Source: Pomphorhynchus laevis
Lineage: Eukaryota > Acanthocephala > Palaeacanthocephala > Echinorhynchida > Pomphorhynchidae
Assembly: GCA_012934845.2 (NCBI GenBank)
Contig: WNNJ02002504.1
Location: forward strand, 1 to 64,000
Direction of reading: 5' to 3'
Length of the DNA stretch: 64,000 nucleotides
Part shown: in pieces, positions 61,501 to 64,000 of the stretch
Position numbering within the stretch: the first letter of the stretch is position 1
How the letters are laid out: every line of letters starts with the position of its first letter
Program-made: the position numbers and the translations under genes
Notes under the pieces: generated by a model
Told to the model about the DNA's origin: nothing
The model's input: the letters and a program-made list of their open reading frames with translations, nothing else
The model's database searches: none

Positions 61501-62212
61501 TATAATGATCATTTATATCTACTTTTATTGATCAATAATTTATTTTTATAAATTCATTTATAGAGTGTAAAATAACGTATATTTATTACAAATGTTCGAA
61601 AGGTGATGTCTTCGTCATTTATACTATTATACGATATATTAAAATGAATTTATTCATTTTGTGTGCTATTTAAAATTCATAAAAATAAAATAAATTATAA
61701 AAATATACTATTATAAAATTCCCCCGAATATTGAAATACTAAAGAATTCAAAAAATATTGCCTTTAAAAGGAAGTTAAATCAATATCCGGGTGGATATTG
61801 ATTTCATGAAGAATTTATTAATGTTTGTCCCCGTAATAAATTCACTAAATTTTGATTTTAAAAAGAATTCACCAAATCAATATCCACCCGGGTGGATACT
61901 GTTTATAAATGTTTCACCTTCTTATTAGATAAATTATTATTTCAGGTTCACTCACATCATCTGAAACATTATTAACATAGTAGTTTATGTGGTTTTAGAC
62001 TTATGGAATTTCTACGCATATGTACCTAACGGTGATAATGCCATTTTTTAAAATAATAAATTTATTTTCCTTAATTCTCTCCTAACAGTCATGAATGAAA
62101 ATTTATTACTTAATATTTACCCTTTTGTCCACTCTTCTGACGAAATTCCTTTCTCTATAGCGGCATTTTCGGCAGGTAATCCGAATGAATCCCATCCAAT
62201 TGGAAAAACAAC
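25398..62212 (-). CDS. LARS2: Mitochondrial leucyl-tRNA synthetase, 18 exons, N-terminus beyond window
   Basis: Class I aminoacyl-tRNA synthetase that charges mitochondrial tRNA-Leu in the matrix. Visible exons (genomic order, low-high): 25398-25589, 33132-33194, 33242-33379, 33433-33498, 38269-38414, 40209-40385, 41312-41488, 41538-41707, 43508-43587, 46679-46828, 54794-54834, 54885-55041, 57053-57172, 57659-57778, 57829-57972, 58194-58283, 58329-58389, 62121-62212. All have GT-AG borders, the phases agree, and they sum to 2184 nt (727 codons plus stop). Landmarks are [18 protein letters not shown], the Rossmann block [40 protein letters not shown], the catalytic [13 protein letters not shown], and the KMSKS loop in [11 protein letters not shown]. 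The editing insert lacks its usual TRPDT and HDxRD signatures. The mitochondrial presequence and HIGH-type motif are not in the window. Confidence 0.93.
25600..25900. other. LARS2 intron, AT-rich
   Basis: I see no exon, repeat family or RNA gene in this stretch. Confidence 0.4.
25905..26065 (-). repeat. PLE reverse-transcriptase fragment, copy 5
   Basis: Reverse complement of the block at 11945-12125 (AAATTTCGTTATTTAATGTA, TGCTCATGCAAAATATGTTT, and the TCATCTTTACGATA end). Confidence 0.65.
26205..26720 (+). repeat. Two direct copies of a GC-richer, hairpin-rich unit
   Basis: A block of about 110-145 bp (ATTTCGTAAGAAATCCTGGA through AACGAGTGCGGCGACA) occurs at about 26205-26350 and 26565-26715, a spacing near 370 bp. 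Within it TACTCAGCACATCCGTGCAC is unchanged between copies. Both copies translate openly ([20 protein letters not shown]), but nearby stops argue against a protein. Each can form GGATTTC-GTAA-GAAATCC and GCAC-ATCC-GTGC hairpins. Between them, AACGACCAGTGAGTAC and GTACTCATTGGTCGTC form a 15-bp stem. Function unknown. Confidence 0.6.
26793..26925 (-). repeat. PLE reverse-transcriptase fragment, copy 6
   Basis: Reverse complement of the same PLE block as copies 1-5. It lies directly before the LINE at 27055. Confidence 0.6.
27055..30620 (+). mobile_element. Jockey/I-like LINE, near full length but decayed
   Basis: ORF1 begins [20 protein letters not shown] (27055) and includes CCHC knuckles near 27661-27840 ([24 protein letters not shown], and a third one). 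The APE endonuclease follows from about 28350 ([25 protein letters not shown], and MIGDFNDN). The reverse transcriptase lies at 29185-30526 ([78 protein letters not shown]). The domain order is complete, but many frameshifts and stops make it a relic. It lies in the last LARS2 intron, antisense to the gene. Confidence 0.88.
29672..30259 (+). pseudogene. Reverse transcriptase core of the Jockey/I-like LINE
   Basis: Holds the fingers, DFTAAFDSI (first catalytic aspartate), [13 protein letters not shown] and FADD boxes in one 195-codon frame. The frame ends just after FADDISS. Confidence 0.9.
30761..30793. repeat. Perfect 13-bp inverted repeat, 7-base loop
   Basis: TAATGGCTCTTCT and AGAAGAGCCATTA flank AAAACTT, just downstream of the LINE. 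It could be the relic of a small palindromic element. Confidence 0.8.
31395..32105 (+). mobile_element. PLE 3' fragment with duplicated AT-rich tail
   Basis: The plus strand reads [15 protein letters not shown] then [20 protein letters not shown], the start and end of a PLE GIY-YIG domain. A tail of about 170 bp (from AAATTAAATTATAATTAATT to ACAATTCGTATGCT) follows twice as direct repeats (31630-31805 and 31930-32090). Between them lies GGGCGACGTTTCGAAACTCA, a motif common near PLE ends. Confidence 0.6.
32110..33130. other. LARS2 intron; short tandem 'GGATATAACGAGGAAGAAAT' repeats
   Basis: At about 32617-32740 a 33- to 35-bp unit (tataacgaggaagaaatac, then atacttgga) is repeated four times. 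The remainder is AT-rich with no exon recognised. Confidence 0.55.
33132..33194 (-). CDS. LARS2: LARS2 exon (63 nt)
   Basis: Encodes [21 protein letters not shown], the W P....(W)P link into the C-terminal domain. Phase 0 at both ends. The intron to the preceding exon is only 47 nt. Confidence 0.9.
33242..33379 (-). CDS. LARS2: LARS2 exon: [14 protein letters not shown] helix
   Basis: Encodes [33 protein letters not shown], equivalent to the (P)LAPH..EE.W..L motif. Confidence 0.93.
33433..33498 (-). CDS. LARS2: LARS2 exon (66 nt)
   Basis: Encodes [22 protein letters not shown], matching the F..NTAI..LM.L.N helix of the anticodon-binding domain. Phase 0 at both ends. Confidence 0.82.
33500..34720. 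other. LARS2 intron, AT-rich with nested AT palindromes
   Basis: Between about 33820 and 34200 the words tataatatattatatg and aaaatcttatttatataag recur in inverted order. No gene is seen. Confidence 0.45.
34721..34755. repeat. Perfect 15-bp palindrome with 5-base loop
   Basis: TGACACACTCGTTTG and CAAACGAGTGTGTCA flank TGTGT. It is GC-richer than its surroundings. Confidence 0.85.
35330..35870 (+). mobile_element. 5'-truncated LINE, same family as the copy at 47-50 kb
   Basis: Reads [11 protein letters not shown] then the post-catalytic domain with breaks, ending ISERELWSV and [19 protein letters not shown]. The ending parallels the C-terminus of the element at 47000-50320 ([10 protein letters not shown]). 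Only the last 0.5 kb is present. Confidence 0.75.
36041..37345. repeat. 74-bp satellite array, about 17 units
   Basis: Units of 72-75 bp (one of about 87) begin GAAAACATTTTAGGAC and contain CTTAAAATGTAAAC, TTATCAAATG and an AT-rich tail. Three unit types (endings ATATAAAT, ATAGAGC and ATATAAC) alternate in a roughly 220-bp order. Each unit contains ACATTTTA...TAAAATGT, an 8-bp inverted repeat. The array lies in a LARS2 intron. Confidence 0.93.
37346..38268. other. LARS2 intron, unremarkable
   Basis: Slightly less AT-rich than its neighbours. I found no exon or repeat family. Confidence 0.4.
38269..38414 (-). CDS. LARS2: LARS2 exon: start of anticodon-binding domain
   Basis: Encodes [20 protein letters not shown] and ends YDCIRM. 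This is the GV.RW..R.W.L helix at the start of the anticodon-binding domain. Confidence 0.9.
38485..39927 (-). mobile_element. PLE fragment, inverted copy 1 of a 1.44-kb pair
   Basis: This is the reverse complement of 60312-61745 with only scattered differences and a few small indels. On the minus strand it reads [16 protein letters not shown] then [18 protein letters not shown], the post-catalytic block of a PLE reverse transcriptase (L.FLDV.........L....L..RGY). Frame breaks are present. It sits between the LARS2 exons at 38269 and 40209. Confidence 0.85.
39930..40205. other. LARS2 intron remainder
   Basis: I see no feature here beyond the splice sites of the flanking exon. Confidence 0.4.
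40209..40385 (-). CDS. LARS2: LARS2 exon with KMSKS motif
   Basis: Encodes [44 protein letters not shown] is the class I catalytic loop; G(I/V)xPE and the following D.AR stretch are standard. Confidence 0.96.
41312..41488 (-). CDS. LARS2: LARS2 exon: [11 protein letters not shown] block
   Basis: Encodes [20 protein letters not shown], then [20 protein letters not shown]. This corresponds to EHA..HL.YAR...H...EPF..L...G...G.T(F/Y). Confidence 0.94.
41538..41707 (-). CDS. LARS2: LARS2 exon: [10 protein letters not shown] block
   Basis: Encodes [29 protein letters not shown] and [13 protein letters not shown], catalytic-core residues that line the leucyl-adenylate site in LeuRS. Confidence 0.95.
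41710..43500. other. LARS2 intron, very AT-rich
   Basis: Contains a partial copy of the TTCATAAAAATTGACTTTTA tail (42795-42870) also seen at 13030 and 15170. No exon or RNA gene is recognised. Confidence 0.45.
43508..43587 (-). CDS. LARS2: LARS2 exon (80 nt): DLPV block
   Basis: Encodes [20 protein letters not shown] and ends SSIKCP, with two bases of a lysine codon. It matches the PVP..DLPV.LP...C.. stretch after the WGTPIP block and supplies the phase needed by the next exon. Confidence 0.9.
43858..44172. repeat. 14-bp minisatellite, left block
   Basis: About 22 copies of GCTTAATATTGTTA/GTAAGCTTAATATT-type units, most with an AAGCTT core. The same array resumes at 44634 after a LINE insertion. 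Confidence 0.9.
44173..44634 (+). mobile_element. CR1/L2-like LINE 3' end inserted in the minisatellite
   Basis: Encodes [40 protein letters not shown] and [20 protein letters not shown], the classic C-terminus of CR1/L2-type LINEs (W..LP...R). A tail with the hairpin GCGTGCGCTGGCACGC and a T/A-rich end follows. It is GC-richer than the flanks, and the C-terminal frame is still open (119 codons), which suggests a fairly recent insertion. Confidence 0.88.
44635..44757. repeat. 14-bp minisatellite, right block
   Basis: The same GTAAGCTTAATATT units as at 43858-44172, about eight copies. Confidence 0.9.
44845..45270. repeat. Two direct copies of an 85-bp block
   Basis: AATAATTTTCTTCTGCGCGC through ACGCTAGACTTTTG (44847-44935) recurs at 45183-45266 with about 80 percent agreement by eye. 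Confidence 0.7.
45985..46110. repeat. hAT-like MITE remnant
   Basis: TTCCCAACCACTGGTTTATC and GATTAGTGGTGTGCCATGGA resemble the TGGTTC(T/C)CAACC ... GGTGTGCC wording seen in many animal hAT-derived short elements. Termini are not clear. Confidence 0.3.
46460..46600. repeat. Direct repeat of GAGCAATTAATCGATCAACT
   Basis: A block of about 50 bp containing ATCGATCAACTAATCGATTA and ending AAAGCATAATA occurs twice, 80 bp apart. Confidence 0.75.
46679..46828 (-). CDS. LARS2: LARS2 exon: [15 protein letters not shown] block
   Basis: Encodes [29 protein letters not shown], the most conserved signature after the editing insert. The acceptor is a strong T-run followed by AAG. Exactly 50 codons. Confidence 0.95.
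47000..50320 (+). mobile_element. LINE (RTE/L2-like wording), near full length, decayed
   Basis: A 5' region (47000-47260) leads into the APE endonuclease (GTWNVTSL near 47577, [34 protein letters not shown]) and [17 protein letters not shown]...[11 protein letters not shown] conserved linker follows ([40 protein letters not shown]). The reverse transcriptase has [20 protein letters not shown]-like text, [31 protein letters not shown] (49215) and [10 protein letters not shown] (49515). The C-terminus has [13 protein letters not shown] and [10 protein letters not shown]. Frameshifts are many. It lies in a LARS2 intron, antisense to the gene. Confidence 0.85.
50325..51480. other. LARS2 intron, AT-rich
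   Basis: I see no exon or repeat family here. Confidence 0.4.
51484..52520 (-). mobile_element. PLE 3' part (reverse transcriptase end, GIY-YIG) with terminal repeat
   Basis: The minus strand reads [29 protein letters not shown] (52204-52518), the post-catalytic PLE block. Then [11 protein letters not shown] (51930-51970) and [35 protein letters not shown] follow, a GIY-YIG domain in pieces. At 51484-51553 lies a 70-bp terminal sequence whose inverted copy is at 54693-54763. A LINE appears to have inserted between them. Confidence 0.75.
52530..54345 (+). mobile_element. Jockey/I-like LINE, 5'-truncated
   Basis: The endonuclease C-terminus ([33 protein letters not shown] from about 52640) continues in one 281-codon frame (52729-53574) through the linker. 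The reverse transcriptase follows in broken frames: [38 protein letters not shown] and [20 protein letters not shown]. The YADD box is degenerate ([10 protein letters not shown]). A run of 11-12 G lies at 54229-54240. It sits inside the PLE-bounded segment 51484-54763. Confidence 0.8.
54693..54763 (-). repeat. Inverted partner of the PLE terminal repeat at 51484-51553
   Basis: CTGAAGATAGTGTGCAGTAG through AAAATCTGATGAATT-type sequence is the reverse complement of 51484-51553 with a few differences. It lies 30 bp from the LARS2 micro-exon. Confidence 0.75.
54794..54834 (-). CDS. LARS2: LARS2 41-nt micro-exon
   Basis: Only 41 nt ([14 protein letters not shown], with the first codon split). A 50-nt intron separates it from the exon upstream. 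It restores the phase between two firmly identified exons, which is the main support for it. Confidence 0.72.
54885..55041 (-). CDS. LARS2: LARS2 exon: editing-domain part 2
   Basis: Encodes [30 protein letters not shown], then [26 protein letters not shown]...LPVY is the recognisable core. The conserved GTGAVMGVPAHDxRD block is absent. Confidence 0.85.
55045..57050. other. LARS2 intron, 2 kb, AT-rich
   Basis: I see only low-complexity AT sequence. Short inverted words such as TATTAATCAATAATTAATTA occur near 55425-55490. No exon was found. Confidence 0.5.
57053..57172 (-). CDS. LARS2: LARS2 exon: editing-domain part 1
   Basis: Encodes [20 protein letters not shown] and [20 protein letters not shown]. 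Position and phase fit CP1, but the usual TTRPDT signature reads TKNPEY. Confidence 0.85.
57180..57655. other. LARS2 intron
   Basis: A palindrome-like AGATCTCACATTTTAAATGT/GGGATCC segment occurs near 57423-57450. No exon is seen. Confidence 0.4.
57659..57778 (-). CDS. LARS2: LARS2 exon: WIG/editing-domain entry
   Basis: Encodes [32 protein letters not shown]. The KSWIG motif marks the entry into the CP1 editing insert. Confidence 0.92.
57829..57972 (-). CDS. LARS2: LARS2 exon: WDP...DEQVDE block
   Basis: Encodes [20 protein letters not shown] followed by [20 protein letters not shown]. These are highly conserved LeuRS residues before the editing insert. Confidence 0.95.
58194..58283 (-). 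CDS. LARS2: LARS2 exon (90 nt)
   Basis: Encodes [20 protein letters not shown] and ends NLIYKKR, the TC.P.YYKWTQ block. A 45-nt intron separates it from the preceding exon. Confidence 0.92.
58329..58389 (-). CDS. LARS2: LARS2 exon (61 nt)
   Basis: Encodes [20 protein letters not shown], matching the NI..MR.QL..LG..F.W block of mitochondrial LeuRS. It is too short to stand out as an open frame. Confidence 0.9.
58395..60310. other. LARS2 intron, AT-rich with short reiterated words
   Basis: The phrase GATGCTAACAGAGGTTAGCG with a following AAATATCATATAAAATTT tail occurs near 58543, 59279 and 59325. It has a GCTAAC...GTTAGC palindrome and may be a small repeat family. At 60256-60311 there is a partial copy of the PLE stretch found again at about 60745-60800. 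Confidence 0.5.
60312..61745 (+). mobile_element. PLE fragment, inverted copy 2 of a 1.44-kb pair
   Basis: Reverse complement of 38485-39927. On the plus strand it reads [20 protein letters not shown] (60629 onward), then after a frameshift [20 protein letters not shown] (from about 60791). It lies in the intron after the first visible LARS2 exon. Confidence 0.85.
61777..61897. repeat. Two strong palindromes next to the PLE fragment
   Basis: AAATCAATATCC-GGGT-GGATATTGATTT (61777-61804) is a perfect 12-bp stem. ATCCACCCGGGTGGAT (61882-61897) is a perfect 16-bp palindrome. Both begin with the same AAATCAATATCC word. Confidence 0.85.
62121..62212 (-). CDS. LARS2: LARS2 exon: [13 protein letters not shown] block
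   Basis: Encodes [30 protein letters not shown]. This is the region right after the HIGH-type motif in LeuRS. It starts in phase 0 and ends with two bases of a glycine codon. The exon before it must end in phase 0 and was not found. Confidence 0.93.
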
Positions 62213-62514
62213 CTAAATGTAAAATCATTTTTATCAGTGTGCATATTCGAATAGATCATTAGTTCGCCAACAAAATGCGCAAACTAATAAATGACAAGCA
62301 GATAAATGAAATGTCGTTAGAATAATTGAAATTCGCGAATAGGTAAATTTTACCTGTTAAATAGTGAGCGTTGGTAATTAATGTATATGAACGTCGTGCT
62401 GAACTAACACGACTTGAAAAAATAGCAGAAGTCACGAACATAAGCAAAGTATAATTAAAAGCGTGATTATTAGTTTAAATTAAACTTTACAAACAAAGTG
62501 CTTTATTAGTATAA

Positions 62515-62885
62515 TCAATAAAGCAAATTGGACGCTTCCCTAAAGATATCTACATTTTTATCGATATTATCAACCAAAATATGCTGCTGATTGTACATTT
62601 TTGGGTTCACTTTGTGCATTGCATCAACAACGATATTCGCACAATTAGTGCCATACGCAAAAATATCTCAATTAACACACTTAATAATAAAAGTTTGTAA
62701 TTTTGGATCAATAAACACTAATTTATTTTTATATTTAGCTTGTCTGATGCGTGCATCTTTATAAACAAAAGTACATTTGAAAACGTTGTATGCTTTGTTT
62801 CCGATTATGTTAGCAGCAGAAATAAAGTCCCTTTAGCAATGACTGATGTTCAACCATTTTTTATTTTGTAATATTGGATCAGGAT
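62515..62885 (-). pseudogene. Unassigned broken reading frame
   Basis: The minus strand gives one coherent frame of about 120 codons with two internal stops: NIIGNKAYNVFKCTFVYKDA, then YKNKLVFIDPKLQTFI, a stop, FAYGTNCANIVVDAMHKVNP and VDNIDKNVDIFREASNLLY. A related VFIDPDPILQ word occurs just upstream. I do not recognise the family. A decayed transposon protein is the likeliest reading. Confidence 0.35.
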
Positions 62886-63018
62886 CAATAAACACTTATT
62901 TTTATATTCCATTAGCTGCTGGGAGCATCATAAGAAACAAATCATACAACTTGGTTGCAGTGATATGTTTTGTGTCTTATGATGCTACATTAGATATTTC
63001 GAATTTCATCATAGTGCA

Positions 63019-64000
63019 ATGACAAGCAACATCGGAAAATCAAAAGAACTCTCGAAAATGCAAACTTCTGAAAACACAAATGCGAAACTCAAGGTAAGCT
63101 CTCCCTCCTATAGCAAGGAGGGAGAGCTCTCCCCTGAGCCAAAACTAACGAACCTTATCTGTATTGATTTACTGAAGCCGTTAGTAGGACATAAATTATT
63201 TGATACGTTTCTGAGAATATTCTCGGAGCAGTATGAAGGAATAGTGATCTTCAATTCTGTAAAATGCATGGAAATATCAGAATATCCTTCTGCTCATCTG
63301 GTTTGGTAAATGAATAGTTGGACTTCTTCAAAAAGAACATTACGGATTCAGGTTCGGTCTCGTTTAGACCGATACAAGCAACTCTAAAAATTTCCAACAT
63401 CTCAACATGTCTTTCTGATGCAGATATTATTGCACTTGAAAGTGACTATCATATTAAGAACATACGTCTCATCTCAGGGAAAAAATGGCTACCCTATTCC
63501 CGTGTCACTTTGTCATACGTCGGTCGACGATGCTTTATGCCTCACCAAATCAGCATGCAACCCCTTTACGGAACATAATTTATCATTTTTACTAATCGAC
63601 ACTGATGCCATCAATGAGGGCATTGGGCGTCTGGTTGTAGTCTCCCACGTACTTGTGGTGTACATGGGAATTTTGAAGAGCACTCAGGGAGATACGTCGA
63701 ACGTCCACATTGCTCAAATTGCGGGGGATAACACCACGCATGATCACGCAAATGTAGCGTTTTCAAGCATCCAAGAGGATGCACTGTGTTACTCAAAGAA
63801 AACCGGCAAACTTCGCGGATGTATGTTCGTCGCAAAATATATCTAACAACAAATTGTCGACACAGATATCTTTAAACTCATTGATGTCAAGCATCAAGCT
63901 GCTATGGCTCAGATGGAAGGGATGATTCAGGGTCTTGTGTCTAAGTTCAATGAGATTTTGCACCCTACTTCATCCGTTATGACCACTATCAGAAAAGGCC
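63019..64000 (+). mobile_element. Jockey/I-like LINE ORF1, running off the window
   Basis: Starts MTSNIGKSKELSKMQTSENT. It continues with ISEYPSAHLVW and DSGSVSFRPIQATLKISNIS (an RRM-like ORF1 core with frame changes). At 63600-63780 it has degenerate CCHC knuckles (CHQ-GHWASGC, CSNCGG and following cysteines). This is the layout of Jockey/I ORF1 proteins. The endonuclease and reverse transcriptase would lie beyond 64000. Confidence 0.7.

Noticed and set aside
62259-62447. Minus-strand frame (SSARRSYTLITNAHYLTG) as the LARS2 HIGH-motif or presequence exon
   Set aside because: It resembles the HVRVYT...A..Y...G region only loosely, lacks the HxGH residues, and its only donor would leave phase 1, which does not fit the phase-0 start of exon 62121-62212.
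1-64000. CRISPR arrays, rRNA genes, bacterial operons
   Set aside because: No direct-repeat/spacer structure, no rRNA signatures and no prokaryotic gene layout. The sequence is plainly eukaryotic.

Overview
This is AT-rich nuclear DNA from an invertebrate animal. Evidence: two host genes with short exons split by GT-AG introns (a CELF/Bruno RNA-binding protein and mitochondrial leucyl-tRNA synthetase), and a dense load of metazoan retroelements. The retroelements are Penelope-like (PLE), RTE-1-like, CR1/L2-like, Jockey/I-like and a second RTE/L2-like LINE, plus Ty3/Gypsy. I cannot place the phylum. There is no rRNA operon, CRISPR array, operon or other bacterial feature.

Left part (1-25 kb). 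A palindromic PLE (201-3024) carries 335-bp inverted repeats. Next come two minus-strand exons (3593-3672 and 10609-10737) that together encode one RRM of a CELF/Bruno protein; the rest of that gene runs off the left edge or was not found. The 6.9-kb intron between them is AT-rich and holds a 65-nt miRNA-precursor-like hairpin at 9543-9607. From 11.7 to 24 kb lie several copies of a short PLE fragment, a Gypsy gag remnant, tRNA-derived sequences, a cluster of perfect palindromes, an RTE-1-like LINE, CR1/L2-like LINE pieces, a Gypsy pol remnant, a PLE 3' tail with a hammerhead-like core, and a possible small two-exon gene (23487-24181, plus strand).

Right part (25.4-62.2 kb) is one minus-strand gene, LARS2. 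I joined 18 exons by hand. Their phases agree throughout and they give 727 residues, from the [13 protein letters not shown] region to the stop codon. The N-terminal exons, including the HIGH-type motif, lie beyond the right edge. The introns carry a Jockey/I-like LINE (27.0-30.6 kb), PLE tails, a 74-bp satellite (36.0-37.3 kb), a 14-bp minisatellite split by a LINE 3' end (43.9-44.8 kb), a second LINE family (47-50.3 kb, with a truncated copy at 35.3-35.9 kb), a PLE/LINE composite (51.5-54.75 kb), and two nearly identical 1.44-kb PLE fragments in opposite orientation (38.5-39.9 and 60.3-61.7 kb) that bracket 12 LARS2 exons.

The right edge (63.0-64.0 kb) begins another Jockey/I-like LINE. All mobile-element reading frames seen here are broken or truncated. 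LARS2 looks intact over the part visible. The most unusual points are the inverted PLE pair inside LARS2, the PLE palindrome, the hammerhead-like motifs next to PLE coding ends, the miRNA-like hairpin, and the degenerate editing domain of LARS2.
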